64,000 nucleotides of DNA from a bacterium (GTDB taxonomy: Bacteria > UBP6 > UBA1177), in assembly GCA_017405875.1 (NCBI GenBank), contig JAFQZM010000006.1, positions 1-64,000 on the forward strand. The letters run 5' to 3'. Below the pieces are notes generated by a model. The model had not been told where the DNA came from and searched no databases. It saw only the letters and a program-made list of their open reading frames with translations. A program made the translations under genes and the position numbers. Below are positions 1 to 9,350 of this stretch, one piece after another. Position 1 is the first letter of the stretch, and each line of letters begins with the position of its first letter.

Positions 1-325
1 CAACTCGTTCCTGAGAGGATTTTTCAACACTGCAGACATAAAAAACGGCTGGATATTCATACCTTACGGCCGGTTCAGAAAGGGAGCTCCGGCAATATTC
101 ATCGAAAAACTCGAAAGTGACAGAAAAGAGGATATCGTGCTTAAGTGGGGCGAATACCGCGTTCTTGAAATAAACCCCGATTCGGTAGTCGAGATCCACA
201 CTGCGAAAGGAGTCTTCATGACTAAAAACGACCCCGAAAGCAACAAAAAAACCATCGGCACGAAAAAAAGCAGAAAAACGCTGATTTTCGACCTTAGGGA
301 AGAGATGCACAAATGGAAACGATGA
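1..325 (+). CDS. C-terminal part of an unknown protein (cut by window edge)
   Basis: The reading frame is open from the first full codon at position 2 to the stop at 323-325, giving about 107 C-terminal residues. The visible part is basic, with a run GTKKSRKTLIF near the end and no obvious membrane segment. Its last 13 bases overlap the start of the next gene, so it is the first visible member of the overlapping operon that runs to 4077. I do not recognise the family. The operon position suggests a role with the membrane proteins that follow. Confidence 0.7.
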   Translation, partial: NSFLRGFFNTADIKNGWIFIPYGRFRKGAPAIFIEKLESDRKEDIVLKWGEYRVLEINPDSVVEIHTAKGVFMTKNDPESNKKTIGTKKSRKTLIFDLREEMHKWKR

Positions 326-1044
326 TAGATTTTAAAATATTTTCGCTTTTTGCGATATTCATGGTCTCTCTTCTGCTGCCGAATATTTTTGTCAGGAAAT
401 TCCCCTCGAAACTCTCGAGAGAAACGATGCTCCTGCTTCAGTTCATCAAAACGATGATCGACGAGGACAGCGGAAGAATCGCAGTCAACAGCTCGATCGA
501 TTCAAAGGCTCACCCGCTCTTTTCCGCTGCGGCGAGATTCATAGACGAGATTCTGGAAGAAAGCGATGCGGGGAACTCGGTAAGAACGACGATCCCCGAA
601 GAGTTCGGCGTTATAGCGAACCGCAGTTCAGAAAGCGCATCGATCCTTTTCACGCCGCTTTCAAACGCGAACAACACTTTCTACACGACCATTGAAAAAC
701 GTGAAATGAACGCATCTCTTATACTCAATATTTCTGACGGTTCCGCCATTTCGGACTGGGATGCCTACAATTCCGATTCCGACAAGAAACGAATCGCGAT
801 ATCATGCTCGATAGAAGGGCTTCTGATCGACGCAATCAACTCGAAAAAGTGCCTGATTTCGCTTGAACCGTTCCTGATGAGCGCACAGATAAAGAAGCTG
901 AAAAACAAACGCACTCTCGAAACCTGGGGAGTTTACCTGTTTCTGGCGATAGTCGCCGCCGGAATACTTGTGCTTTCGCTCTGCAGAACACTCGCGCCCT
1001 ACTACCCTTTTTTCGACAATCTCATAAAAACGGTGGCTGAATGA
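313..1044 (+). CDS. Membrane protein of unknown function, one TM segment at each end
   Basis: 243 residues. Hydrophobic segments lie at about residues 8-26 and 207-227, enclosing a soluble domain of about 170 residues. The domain contains ISCSIEGLLIDA followed by SLEPFLMSA near its end. The gene overlaps the previous one by 13 bases and the next by the 4-base ATGA, so translation is probably coupled. From memory, the two-TM layout and operon position resemble DUF6754-type proteins that accompany families like the next three genes in other phyla, but the residue match is weak. I regard this as an unnamed component of a membrane complex. Confidence 0.75.
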   Translation: METMIDFKIFSLFAIFMVSLLLPNIFVRKFPSKLSRETMLLLQFIKTMIDEDSGRIAVNSSIDSKAHPLFSAAARFIDEILEESDAGNSVRTTIPEEFGVIANRSSESASILFTPLSNANNTFYTTIEKREMNASLILNISDGSAISDWDAYNSDSDKKRIAISCSIEGLLIDAINSKKCLISLEPFLMSAQIKKLKNKRTLETWGVYLFLAIVAAGILVLSLCRTLAPYYPFFDNLIKTVAE

Positions 1045-2549
1045 AGTTAAAGATAATCCTCATATCGGTTTTTGTCTGCATCGTCGCGGTTTTCGTCATG
1101 ATTTCTCTCGGTATCGAAAGCGCTTTTCTGACAAAGGCGGTGCGCTGGACCGAGATCGTCATCGTTCTTTCATTCTTCGCCGGTCTCGTGAAGTTTCTGG
1201 CTAAAGAGGCTTCTTCGATAAAATACTCATTCCGCGAACTCAGAGAATCGTTCTCTTCGAAGAAAACCTCATCGGTTCTCAAAGATGTCCTTTCATCTTC
1301 GGCTGAAAACGCAAAAAAGACGAAACTTCCCGGCACGGGCACTCAGGCACAGAGCAGAGAGGAAAAATCCCGCCTGATAAGCAAACTCTTGAATTCGCTG
1401 ATTATTCTCGTTTCAGCCGTTGCGACTTTCACTCTGGGTTTCATAAACCCGAACCAGAGCCGCTACACTTTTGAAAACATCGTGAGGGAGCAGCCCGATT
1501 TCCTGACCGAAACAGCCCTCGTCTTCATCGAAAACGATCTCTATCTTTCAAAATTCCCTTCTAAAAAGAAACTCGCGCTCTATATCTCGGCCGATGTTTC
1601 GACCGACTTCTTCCCGTCGGAAGAGATGTTGAAAAGCGCCGATATAACGCTGAAAAACTACCAGAGGCTCCTTTCGGAAAACAAGATCTCATCTCCTTAC
1701 GCGGATTCTTCCGATGACGGAATAACATTCATAAATCCGAACAACATGAAGCGCGTCAAAGAGATAAAAGAAAAGGTAAAATCGGCATCAATTGCCATAA
1801 TTTCAGACATGTTCCCCATCTCTCAGGAACTCAAGGAGTGGTTTGACACTTCGATCGCATCACTCAAGCAGAACGAGCTTACATTCGGTCTCGAAGCTGG
1901 CGAAAAGAACCGTTTCGAAGACTTCAAATACGGCGGCATAAAAATCGACGGAAGCGGAACCGAGCTTGAAACGTGGATCACAAAAGAAAAGGAGCTTCTG
2001 CGTACCAAATCGGAAAAGCTGAACAAAGAGATGTTCAGATACAACAACTTCCTGACAAACAGCCGGATTTCCGAAATGGCTGCGGAAAAACTTTCCGTAA
2101 CGGGCTCTTCAAAACTCCCGACTGAGAGCAAAAAAAGAATAGCCGCAAAATTCCTTGAAACGGGAATCACGACAAGCCCGGAAATAAAAGGCTTTATCCG
2201 CTGGATCTACCGTTACATCTTCGACCCGCTGCTATCGTCTTTCCTGGCGCTGCTGCTTCTTAACATGCTTTCCACTGTTTACAGCCGTTTTTCCGTCAGA
2301 AGCTATTCATACTGCGTCATAACGATCGCATTCATCATGACTTTGACAGGTCTCACCGACCAGTACTGGCTTTTTTCACAGGATCTTATTTCAGACTGGA
2401 ACGGTCCGATGTCTCCCGGCTGGATAATGAATATCCTCGCAGTTCCCGTATTCAAGGCTCTGGCTATAGGAACAGCCAGCGGACTGCTCTTCTTCACGGC
2501 TGAAAATTTTTACACGACTTTTTTTGCAGGCTCCGGAGATAAAAAATGA
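1041..2549 (+). CDS. Multi-spanning membrane protein of unknown function
   Basis: 502 residues. Hydrophobic segments lie near residues 4-25, 34-50 and 113-133. A soluble region of about 250 residues follows, rich in Lys and Glu. A C-terminal cluster of four or so segments begins at about residue 390 (PLLSSFLALLLLNML) and ends near 490. The gene is linked to its neighbours by ATGA overlaps at both ends. The C-terminal pattern recalls an uncharacterised membrane family seen beside homologues of the next two genes in several phyla; this is from memory and unchecked. No enzyme motif is visible. Confidence 0.75.
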   Translation: MKLKIILISVFVCIVAVFVMISLGIESAFLTKAVRWTEIVIVLSFFAGLVKFLAKEASSIKYSFRELRESFSSKKTSSVLKDVLSSSAENAKKTKLPGTGTQAQSREEKSRLISKLLNSLIILVSAVATFTLGFINPNQSRYTFENIVREQPDFLTETALVFIENDLYLSKFPSKKKLALYISADVSTDFFPSEEMLKSADITLKNYQRLLSENKISSPYADSSDDGITFINPNNMKRVKEIKEKVKSASIAIISDMFPISQELKEWFDTSIASLKQNELTFGLEAGEKNRFEDFKYGGIKIDGSGTELETWITKEKELLRTKSEKLNKEMFRYNNFLTNSRISEMAAEKLSVTGSSKLPTESKKRIAAKFLETGITTSPEIKGFIRWIYRYIFDPLLSSFLALLLLNMLSTVYSRFSVRSYSYCVITIAFIMTLTGLTDQYWLFSQDLISDWNGPMSPGWIMNILAVPVFKALAIGTASGLLFFTAENFYTTFFAGSGDKK

Positions 2550-3436
2550 GAAATTTTATAGATAACATCTCGGCAGCTATCGCAAGAATACCGCAGTGGG
2601 GCCTGATCTTCCCCATTCTTTTCCTTATGATGTTCCACTACTTCACAATTTTCGACAAAAACAAAACCGAACAGGAATCTGAACTGAACGTGGCGCCGAC
2701 GGAAAACGAAATGAAAGTTTTCCAGATAGTAAACGAACTGCCGCCGGACTCAAAAGTTCTGATTCTTGTAAACTACGGCCCCGAATCAAAATACGAGCTT
2801 GAATCGGCAATGTCGGCACTGATCGGAGTTCTGGCTGAAAAAAGCATCGGGATCGCCTTCGCGACAATGATTCCTAACGGCGTTGAATCGGCTTTCACCG
2901 CAGTTGAAAAAAGCATCGAAAACGGAAGTTTCGGCAAAGAGCGCTTCGTTTACGGTCACGAATACACCCACTTGGGATTCATCGTCGGCGGCAATATCGC
3001 GACATACCTCATCGCAAACAATTTCAGCGAGGTCAAAGAGCGCGACATTTTCGACAGCAGCACCGAAATCCACCAGCCGCTGATGAGCGAGATCGGCAGC
3101 ATTTCCGACTTTTCGGCGGTTTTTGAATTCTCCTCGCAGACTTTCGACGGCGTTCCCGGAATAGTATCGTTTGCGGTAATGCTGAAAGACAAAAACGTGA
3201 AAAAAGTCGCATTCTGCTCGTCCGATATGCTTTCAGCCTACATTCCGTTCAGAGGTTCGCTCTATCTTGACGGACTTATCGGCGGTTTCAAGTCGATTAC
3301 GGTCTTTATCCACGAATTCCAGCCAACTCTGCACATAGAAAAACAGTATGAGATCCTCTCGACGATCCTGTTTTACATAATCGGGCTTGTAATATTTTCG
3401 AACTTGATAGAACTTGCAAGAAAGAATAAAAAATGA
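2546..3436 (+). CDS. Membrane-anchored protein of unknown function
   Basis: 296 residues with an N-terminal membrane segment (about 18-33) and a C-terminal one (about 268-287). The domain between has alternating strands and helices: VLILVNYGPESKYELE near residue 70, then YGHEYTHLGFIVGG near 135 and a GLIGGFKS stretch near 240. This order (a Y/D-G-P-S motif, YG-x-Y-x-x-LG and a Gly-rich segment near the end) matches what I remember of a widespread family annotated only as hypothetical. ATGA overlaps join it to both neighbours. Function unknown; a scaffold or sensor in a membrane complex is plausible. Confidence 0.75.
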   Translation: MRNFIDNISAAIARIPQWGLIFPILFLMMFHYFTIFDKNKTEQESELNVAPTENEMKVFQIVNELPPDSKVLILVNYGPESKYELESAMSALIGVLAEKSIGIAFATMIPNGVESAFTAVEKSIENGSFGKERFVYGHEYTHLGFIVGGNIATYLIANNFSEVKERDIFDSSTEIHQPLMSEIGSISDFSAVFEFSSQTFDGVPGIVSFAVMLKDKNVKKVAFCSSDMLSAYIPFRGSLYLDGLIGGFKSITVFIHEFQPTLHIEKQYEILSTILFYIIGLVIFSNLIELARKNKK

Positions 3437-4077
3437 ATATTTTCAACGATGTAGGAACCATAACGGCTTTGTTGCTCACCCTTGCGGTATTTTCGGGATT
3501 CTTCAAGCCGAACCCGCTTTACCACTTTGCAGAGTCGCTTTTCATAGGCGTTTCGGCGGGCTACTTCGCGGTTATATGGTATTTCTCGATAATAAGACCC
3601 GCCTACAAATCGGCTGTCAACGGTGACCTGCTCATTCTGATACCGCTTCTTGCAGGTTTACTCCTCTTTATTCCGTCGAACAGTGAAGCGGCATATTCGA
3701 AACTCCGCTTTCTGCCGGCGGCGTTCATCGTCATCGTCACCACGGCGATCAATATTCCAGTCTATTTTTCGGCTTTCATTCAGGAAATGATACGCACTTC
3801 TATAATCTCGCTCGTCTCGTTTGACGAAAGCGGCGCTCTGCAGATCGACATGACGATAAACGCGGTACTCAGCATCGTATGCATAACTTCGGCAATGATG
3901 TTTCTGGTCGCCCGCAACAGGAACAACAACCGTTTCATAAACACGACGGGAGAAATAGGCAGGTTCTTCATATTAGTTGCAATAGGCTCCGCTTTTGCTT
4001 ATACTTTGCTTTCGAGACTTATTCTTTTTATGGGTAAGATTGAGTTTATTATAAATGCTGTCAGAATGGGATTCTAA
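3433..4077 (+). CDS. Small polytopic membrane protein of unknown function
   Basis: 214 residues with about six hydrophobic segments and short charged loops. The N-terminus (TLAVFSGFFKPNPLYHFAE, then a Gly-rich SAGYFAV) resembles a conserved uncharacterised family that travels with relatives of the two upstream genes. The start overlaps the previous stop by ATGA. It ends 17 bases before the protease gene, which has its own strong ribosome site, so the set may be one transcript through 7001. No transport or enzymatic motif is recognised. Confidence 0.75.
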   Translation: MNIFNDVGTITALLLTLAVFSGFFKPNPLYHFAESLFIGVSAGYFAVIWYFSIIRPAYKSAVNGDLLILIPLLAGLLLFIPSNSEAAYSKLRFLPAAFIVIVTTAINIPVYFSAFIQEMIRTSIISLVSFDESGALQIDMTINAVLSIVCITSAMMFLVARNRNNNRFINTTGEIGRFFILVAIGSAFAYTLLSRLILFMGKIEFIINAVRMGF

Positions 4078-4094
4078 GAGATAAAGGGGGAAAA

Positions 4095-7001
4095 ATGAGA
4101 AAAAAATTGGCGCTCGTGCTGGTTTTGTTTCTGGCATTCGTTCTCAATGCCAGTTTTTTCGGACACAATTCGTGGCTCACAAAAGACGCATCGCTGCAAA
4201 AAGGCGAAATAACGGTTTTTGCCCTCAAAACCGCCGAAAAACGCTATCTCGACAAATCGAAAATCAAAGCTGCAGACCTTCTGACCTACGCCCTTGACGC
4301 CGTTCAGGATTCCCTTCCGGAAACTCTCATCTCTTATGACAAAGAGAAAAAAGTAATAAATTTGCAGATTTATAACCAGAAGCACGTTATAAAAGTCAAA
4401 AGTCTGCGTGATGTCGTCGATGTTGCCTATGCTCTGCGTTCGGTCTATATCCACCTTGACAAAGAGTATGTTCCGGAACCTCCGCTCACGAAGGACGATA
4501 TCGAATACATCGCGATAAACGGAATCCTCAAAAAACTCGATCCCCACTCATACATCTTCACACCGAAAGATTTCGACGACTTCGAAAAATCGACCGGCGG
4601 CAACTTCGGCGGTCTCGGCATAGTAGTCGGCATGAACGACAACGGCGAAATCACCGTTATTTCCCCGATGAAAGGCACTCCGGCGACAAAAGCGGGAATC
4701 GAGGCAAACGACGTAATCGTCCAGATCGACGACACTTCGGCGGTAAACCTCACTCTCGACAAAGCAGTCAGCAAAATGAGAGGAGAACCTGGAACCCCGA
4801 TAACGCTTATGGTAAGACGCGAAGGCGTGCCCGAACTTCTCAAATTCGAAATAGTCCGCGCCGTCATTAAAATCACGTCTGTCCTCGCTGCAATGCCTAA
4901 GCCGGGAATCGGTTACATCAACCTTTCGGGCTTTATGGAAAACACCTATTCAACTCTCGTCGAAGAACTTGACGGACTCAAAAAGAAAGGGATGAAAGCC
5001 CTCGTTCTCGATATGCGCAACAACTCCGGCGGACTTCTCTCGCAGGCTATAGCGATAAGCGACATCTTCCTCGATAAAGGAGTCATCGTTTCCACAGTCG
5101 AAGACGATGAAGAGATCGAATCCAACTACGCGAAGAAAAGTCGCGGCGACATTCTCGACATTCCGATAATCGTGATGATAAACGAAGGTTCCGCTTCGGC
5201 GACTGAAATCGTTACGGCGGCTCTCAAAAAGAACGGCAGAGCGACAGTCCTCGGCAGAAAAAGCTTCGGTAAAGGAAGCGTTCAGACGATTATCGGCACT
5301 CCGGGCGGCGGCGGAATGAAGCTCACGATCGCCGAGTATCTCACTCCGGGAAACATTTCGATCCAGTCGGTCGGCATCACGCCTGACATCGAAACAAGGG
5401 CTGTTTTTATCCATCCCGACAAAATTTCAGTCTTCGATTCGGGCGAAAACATTCTGAAGGAAGGCGACCTCGAAGAGCACATCGTCAGCCAGTATGCGCC
5501 GAAAACAGTTGAAAAACCGAGCACGACGATCCGCTATTTCAAAGAGTACAAAGACGTCAAAACGATAATCAAAGAACGCCGCGAACAGAAGGATGACGAG
5601 TTCAGAAGCGACGAAGAGATAGAGATCGCGGTCAAAATCGCCGAACAGATGACAAAAAAGATGAGAGCTTACGAAAGTTCGCAGGTTATAAAAGACGAAG
5701 AGTGGCAGAAAATCCTCGCAAAACTGCATGAAAACGGCATAAACTGGAAGGAAAAAGTCTCTCTCGCACAGCCGAAAACCGACACTTTGAAAGTCACGAT
5801 GCTGAGTGACGGCAAATTCAAAGGCGGTGAAACGGCAAAATTCACGTTCAGAGCGGAAATTGAAGGCGAAATCGAAAACCTTCTCGGCGTTTTTGAAACT
5901 CCGATCAAAAACCTCAGGCGTATCGAAGTTCCTTTCGGCACTTTCAGCGGCTCGGCAGAACGCACAGTCAACGTCAAACTGCCGGAATCGGTACTGTGGC
6001 AGAAGACCGAAGGAACAATGAAGCTCTACCTCAACGAACCGGAAAAGAAAAAAGAGATAAAAACCGCGAAATTCACGGTCGAAACGATTCCGGTAGAGCA
6101 GCCTGACCTCAAGTTCGCAATTGTTGCGGCGGAAACGAGCGGCAACCGCGACGGCTTCATCCAGAGCGGCGAATCGGCTGAACTCACACTTTTGATAACG
6201 AATGAGGGCAAAGGAGCCGTTCTCGAAGGAAAGGCAATGCTCATAAACACGAACGACACCGAAGAAATCTTCATTGAAAACGGTACGAACTCGTTCACGC
6301 TCGAACCGGGAAAGTCGATGAGCGCGAAATTCAAGTTCAAAACCGAAGTACCGGCCAAGAAAGAGGATCTGGCAAAACAGAAACTTTCGATGTCAATTTA
6401 CGACTACAAGCTGAAATACAGCGCAGAGTTCGACATCCCCTTTACCGATGCGGCGAAATGCACTTTTGAAGAGGCAAAATCAAAGGTGGCGCTAGCAAAA
6501 GGAACGGAACTTTTCAGTGCATCAGACCTTTCGACGAAAATCGGCTCGGTATCTGCCGACGGAAACGCCGATTCAGCGGGAAAATGCGGCAACGCGATGC
6601 TTCTTGAAAGCGGTCTTTGGGTAAAAGCGGAAAACACGGCTCCTGCAAAAGGAAAAGCTGAAATCAAAACCGCAAACGAATATCCGCTCACTATGCCGAA
6701 AATCGTCTTCGACAAAACGCCTCTCATTACCGATCAGAAAACGACTAAAATAGAATTTGAGATCAATCCGGACGAAGTAAAAGACATTTTCGTATTCCTC
6801 AACGGCAAAAAGGTTTTCTACAAACGGATCGAAAAAGATGAAAAGACTGAAATCCTCGGCGTTGACGTCGAAATGAAGAAGAAATACAACCGCATATCCG
6901 TTGCGGTAACCGGTACCGATGCAAAAACGAAAACCATTTCAAAGTTCGTAACCTTCACGAAAGGCGAAGACAAGAACGAAGAAGACGATTACGACGATTA
7001 G
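4095..7001 (+). CDS. ctpA: Carboxyl-terminal processing protease (S41 family) with long C-terminal extension
   Basis: 968 residues. A signal peptide or anchor spans residues 1-22, a PDZ domain about 165-255, and the S41 core about 265-440. The catalytic Ser-Lys dyad is Ser368 in NEGSASATEI and Lys393 in SFGKGSVQ, 25 residues apart as in the family. These periplasmic or membrane proteases trim exported proteins near their C-termini. The family core is about 400-450 residues; here some 500 more follow, with a charged helical stretch (about 480-560) and later beta-rich domains of CARDB/Ig type (about 570-800). A run of purines including GGGGG lies 5 bases before the ATG. The gene follows the membrane operon directly, so it may process a component of that system. 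Confidence 0.92.
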   Translation: MRKKLALVLVLFLAFVLNASFFGHNSWLTKDASLQKGEITVFALKTAEKRYLDKSKIKAADLLTYALDAVQDSLPETLISYDKEKKVINLQIYNQKHVIKVKSLRDVVDVAYALRSVYIHLDKEYVPEPPLTKDDIEYIAINGILKKLDPHSYIFTPKDFDDFEKSTGGNFGGLGIVVGMNDNGEITVISPMKGTPATKAGIEANDVIVQIDDTSAVNLTLDKAVSKMRGEPGTPITLMVRREGVPELLKFEIVRAVIKITSVLAAMPKPGIGYINLSGFMENTYSTLVEELDGLKKKGMKALVLDMRNNSGGLLSQAIAISDIFLDKGVIVSTVEDDEEIESNYAKKSRGDILDIPIIVMINEGSASATEIVTAALKKNGRATVLGRKSFGKGSVQTIIGTPGGGGMKLTIAEYLTPGNISIQSVGITPDIETRAVFIHPDKISVFDSGENILKEGDLEEHIVSQYAPKTVEKPSTTIRYFKEYKDVKTIIKERREQKDDEFRSDEEIEIAVKIAEQMTKKMRAYESSQVIKDEEWQKILAKLHENGINWKEKVSLAQPKTDTLKVTMLSDGKFKGGETAKFTFRAEIEGEIENLLGVFETPIKNLRRIEVPFGTFSGSAERTVNVKLPESVLWQKTEGTMKLYLNEPEKKKEIKTAKFTVETIPVEQPDLKFAIVAAETSGNRDGFIQSGESAELTLLITNEGKGAVLEGKAMLINTNDTEEIFIENGTNSFTLEPGKSMSAKFKFKTEVPAKKEDLAKQKLSMSIYDYKLKYSAEFDIPFTDAAKCTFEEAKSKVALAKGTELFSASDLSTKIGSVSADGNADSAGKCGNAMLLESGLWVKAENTAPAKGKAEIKTANEYPLTMPKIVFDKTPLITDQKTTKIEFEINPDEVKDIFVFLNGKKVFYKRIEKDEKTEILGVDVEMKKKYNRISVAVTGTDAKTKTISKFVTFTKGEDKNEEDDYDD

Positions 7002-7052
7002 TTTTCACCGCAAAACAAGCAAAAAAAGACTTTTTTTTTTTATTTTTTCAAG

Positions 7053-7058
7053 TATAAT
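7053..7058 (+). promoter_or_regulatory. -10 box for the VWA lipoprotein gene
   Basis: TATAAT followed by CCG, the same -10 plus discriminator found before psd (9314) and gyrB (10379). The expected -35 position 16 bases upstream is only a T run, so recognition may depend on the -10 and flanking sequence. It lies 44 bases before the start codon. Confidence 0.5.
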
Positions 7059-7101
7059 CCGCGCCGTTGATGTTTTTTAAACTTTTTGCAAGGAGGTTTT
7101 T

Positions 7102-8970
7102 ATGAAAAAACATTTGATCGCGTTACTCGCAGCTTTGGCGTTCTGCCTCTTTATGGCGGCATGTGCCAGCGATGATGAAGAAGACACGAACGACACGGAA
7201 GCTGACACGACTTCCGACACGACTTCCGATACGACCGCTGATACTGCGGATTCCGGCAATCCGGACACAACCGACAGCGGCATAGATACAGACACGGGAG
7301 ATCCTGATACCGACGTACCTTCAGACACAGAACCCGATACCGAAGAGCCTGTAGAAACCTGTCTGTGCGGCCCTGATGATCAGGATGACGACGGCGACGG
7401 TATTCCTAACGGCGTTGAAGGATGTGACGATTTCGACGGTGACTCGATTCCGAACTGCCTTGACAGCGACAGCGACGGCGACGGTTATTCCGACTCTCAG
7501 GAATGCCCGGAACAACCGTGCAGAGATACCGACGGCGACGGAAAACCTGATTTCCTCGATAAAGACAGCGACGGCGACAATCTTTCCGACAAAAAAGAGA
7601 AAGAAGTAGGCACAGATCCGCTCAACAAAGATACAGACGGCGACGGCGATGACGACCTCGCGGAAGTTGCTTTCGAATCAGATCCGCTTGATCCCAACGA
7701 CCACATTCCAGAAGGACTTTTCTTCGTCGTTCTCCCCTACGATTCAGACAACAGCCTTGACGATGTCACGAGAGTTCTCACTTTCTCGACAAAAATCGAA
7801 GCTATTGATGTTGCGAGTTTCTTCGACGATTCCGGCTCAATGAGAGACGAACAGGAAAAATTGAGAGACGAAGTTAAAACAAGTGTTATCGACGCGATTG
7901 CCGCTGAATTTGCAGACAACCCGAATTACGCTTCTTTCGGCGTCGTAAAATTCGGTTGGGACACGCCTTATACCGTTCGTCAGACAATGACGACAGATCC
8001 CGATTTGGTTAAAACTGCACTCGACGGTTTCGGCGACCAGAGCAACGAGCTGGCATTGTATGCGATGTATATCGCTGCAACAGGTGTCGAATTTGTCGGC
8101 AGCTACATGGCATGCTTCGTTGATATAACCCACCCGTTCCAGAATCCGGTATGCAAAGACCCGAATATGGGTGTAAAAAGCGCAAAATACAATGTTGCAA
8201 AGGCTGACTGCTCCGGTGATGACAAGCTCGGAACTGTCGGCGGTCTCTGCATGAGAAAGAAATCGATGCCGATTTTCATCGTAATATCTGATGAAGATTC
8301 CGATCTGTGCATTGAATACAACGGAACAATAACAAAGAGCACGACTTGCATGGCAAACCAGGGTTCTCCGGTTGTTTCCATAAGTCAGCTGGGCGGCGCA
8401 TTGGGCGGAATCGGTGCTAAATTCATCGGTATCGACTCTTCATTCAACTGCGACGACAACGGCGGAAACTGCAAAAAATCGGATTTACCGACAAAAGGTT
8501 TCTACAATACCGTAGCTAAACTTACCGGCTCCCTGAACAAAGATACCGGTGAACCTTTCATTTACCACACGGAAAAAGCTGACGGAACAGGTATCGGCGG
8601 AGACGTCATTCAGGCAATACGCGACCTTACCGCATGGATCGATATGGATGTTACGACTGGCGGTGTCAGTGAAGAAGATTGCAACGGCGTAAATGCGGCA
8701 GAGTTTGTAAAATCATCAAAAGCTCTTTCGGCTGATCCTGAAACGATCCAGCACAACGACACGACTTTCTTCTCCGTTACGCAGGATGCAGAAGTTACGT
8801 TCGATGTTCACTTCCACAACGATTTCTGTATCAACGCAACAAACAGCCCTGTCAAATATGAAGCTGATGTCGCCGTTCTTGGCGGTAAAGAAGTAGACGG
8901 TGTCTTCAACGGTTCTTACCTTTCAGGCAGACATGTAACAGTCGTAGTTCCTGAAGGATCTATAAAATAA
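7102..8970 (+). CDS. Lipoprotein with Asp/Thr linker, calcium-binding TSP3 repeats and a VWA domain
   Basis: 622 residues. A type II signal peptide ends in the lipobox FMAAC (Cys21). Residues 22-85 are a low-complexity linker of D-T-T-S-D units. Residues 88-200 hold thrombospondin type 3-like repeats (units such as DSDGDGYSD and DTDGDGDDD) expected to bind calcium. From about 210 there is a von Willebrand A-type domain whose MIDAS is visible as DDSGSM near residue 242. Surface-exposed adhesion or protein binding is the likely role. The start is fixed by AAGGAGG 8 bases upstream. The gene stands alone between the protease and the tRNA and has its own promoter. A hairpin follows the stop. Confidence 0.88.
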   Translation: MKKHLIALLAALAFCLFMAACASDDEEDTNDTEADTTSDTTSDTTADTADSGNPDTTDSGIDTDTGDPDTDVPSDTEPDTEEPVETCLCGPDDQDDDGDGIPNGVEGCDDFDGDSIPNCLDSDSDGDGYSDSQECPEQPCRDTDGDGKPDFLDKDSDGDNLSDKKEKEVGTDPLNKDTDGDGDDDLAEVAFESDPLDPNDHIPEGLFFVVLPYDSDNSLDDVTRVLTFSTKIEAIDVASFFDDSGSMRDEQEKLRDEVKTSVIDAIAAEFADNPNYASFGVVKFGWDTPYTVRQTMTTDPDLVKTALDGFGDQSNELALYAMYIAATGVEFVGSYMACFVDITHPFQNPVCKDPNMGVKSAKYNVAKADCSGDDKLGTVGGLCMRKKSMPIFIVISDEDSDLCIEYNGTITKSTTCMANQGSPVVSISQLGGALGGIGAKFIGIDSSFNCDDNGGNCKKSDLPTKGFYNTVAKLTGSLNKDTGEPFIYHTEKADGTGIGGDVIQAIRDLTAWIDMDVTTGGVSEEDCNGVNAAEFVKSSKALSADPETIQHNDTTFFSVTQDAEVTFDVHFHNDFCINATNSPVKYEADVAVLGGKEVDGVFNGSYLSGRHVTVVVPEGSIK

Positions 8971-8987
8971 TCTGACCTCACCCTTGA

Positions 8988-9010
8988 TCCCTCTCCAGTG
9001 TGGAGAGGGA
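8988..9010. repeat. Perfect 10-bp hairpin after the VWA lipoprotein gene
   Basis: TCCCTCTCCA, loop GTG, TGGAGAGGGA. It lies 17 bases after the stop codon. There is no T run on either side, so it is a poor intrinsic terminator. It could instead be a dispersed palindromic repeat or an mRNA 3'-end stabiliser. A comparable 9-bp hairpin lies at 29211-29231. Confidence 0.6.
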
Positions 9011-9108
9011 AATTTCAGAATTCAAGAATCTAGAGAGTAAAGTCTAAAGTCCTTAAACCTTAAACCCTAAGTTAAAACCAAAAATTGTTGGGATTTCAAA
9101 AAAGAAAA

Positions 9109-9184
9109 TGGAGCTACCGAGGTGACTCGAACACCCGACCTGCTGATTACGAATCAGCTGCTCTACCGACTGAGCCACGGTAGC
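9109..9184 (-). tRNA. tRNA-Thr, anticodon CGT
   Basis: Read on the minus strand, the gene starts GCTACCG (9184-9178) and ends CGGTAGC, discriminator T and an encoded CCA (9111-9109). The D loop (GGCTCAGTCGGTAGAGC) and T arm (GGGTGTTCGAGTC) are canonical. The anticodon stem GCTGA/TCAGC encloses the loop TTCGTAA, giving CGT for codon ACG. A promoter with a 16-base spacer lies directly upstream (9199-9226). The gene is transcribed divergently from psd. Confidence 0.95.
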
Positions 9185-9198
9185 ACCATCGGGGCGGC

Positions 9199-9226
9199 AT
9201 TGTAGGGAAAAAAATCTGCAAGTCAA
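9199..9226 (-). promoter_or_regulatory. Promoter of tRNA-Thr
   Basis: On the minus strand TTGACT (9226-9221), 16 bases, then TACAAT (9204-9199). The -10 is 14 bases from the mature tRNA 5' end and is followed by a GC-rich GCCGCCCC discriminator, as expected for stable RNA genes. Confidence 0.75.
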
Positions 9227-9240
9227 ATTTTTTTCTTTCT

Positions 9241-9301
9241 GCGGCGCCACTAAGGACCTTAGGGTCCTTAAGGTCCTTAAAGTCCTTAGGGTTGCGGCGC
9301 T
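9241..9301. repeat. GCGGCGC-bounded element with 9-bp tandem repeats
   Basis: Both ends carry GCGGCGC. The interior is four degenerate 9-mers: ACCTTAGGG, TCCTTAAGG, TCCTTAAAG, TCCTTAGGG. The element lies between the divergent tRNA-Thr and psd promoters, and its right end supplies the psd -35 box (TTGCGG). The 11-mer TAAAGTCCTTA inside it recurs at 9045-9055 on the other side of the tRNA. Related layouts occur at 32451-32511 and 54629-54688. Confidence 0.65.
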
Positions 9302-9319
9302 AAAAAAAATCGCTATAAT
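9292..9319 (+). promoter_or_regulatory. Promoter of psd
   Basis: TTGCGG (9292-9297), 16 bases, TATAAT (9314-9319), followed by CCGC. The -35 overlaps the end of the repeat element at 9241-9301. Confidence 0.65.
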
Positions 9320-9350
9320 CCGCTGTTTTTAGTTTTTAATGGAGATCTTG

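Noticed and set aside
4021-4060. TTGAGT and TATAAA within the end of the small membrane protein gene as a ctpA promoter
   Set aside because: Inside a coding region with poor spacing; co-transcription from upstream is simpler.
7001-7052. A run/T run after ctpA considered as a terminator
   Set aside because: The stem would be only A-T pairs; too weak to report as a feature, although transcription may slow there.
9241-9301. Repeat element considered as a CRISPR or intrinsic terminator
   Set aside because: Units are 9 bp without spacers, and no T run follows on either side; its place between divergent promoters does not suit a terminator.
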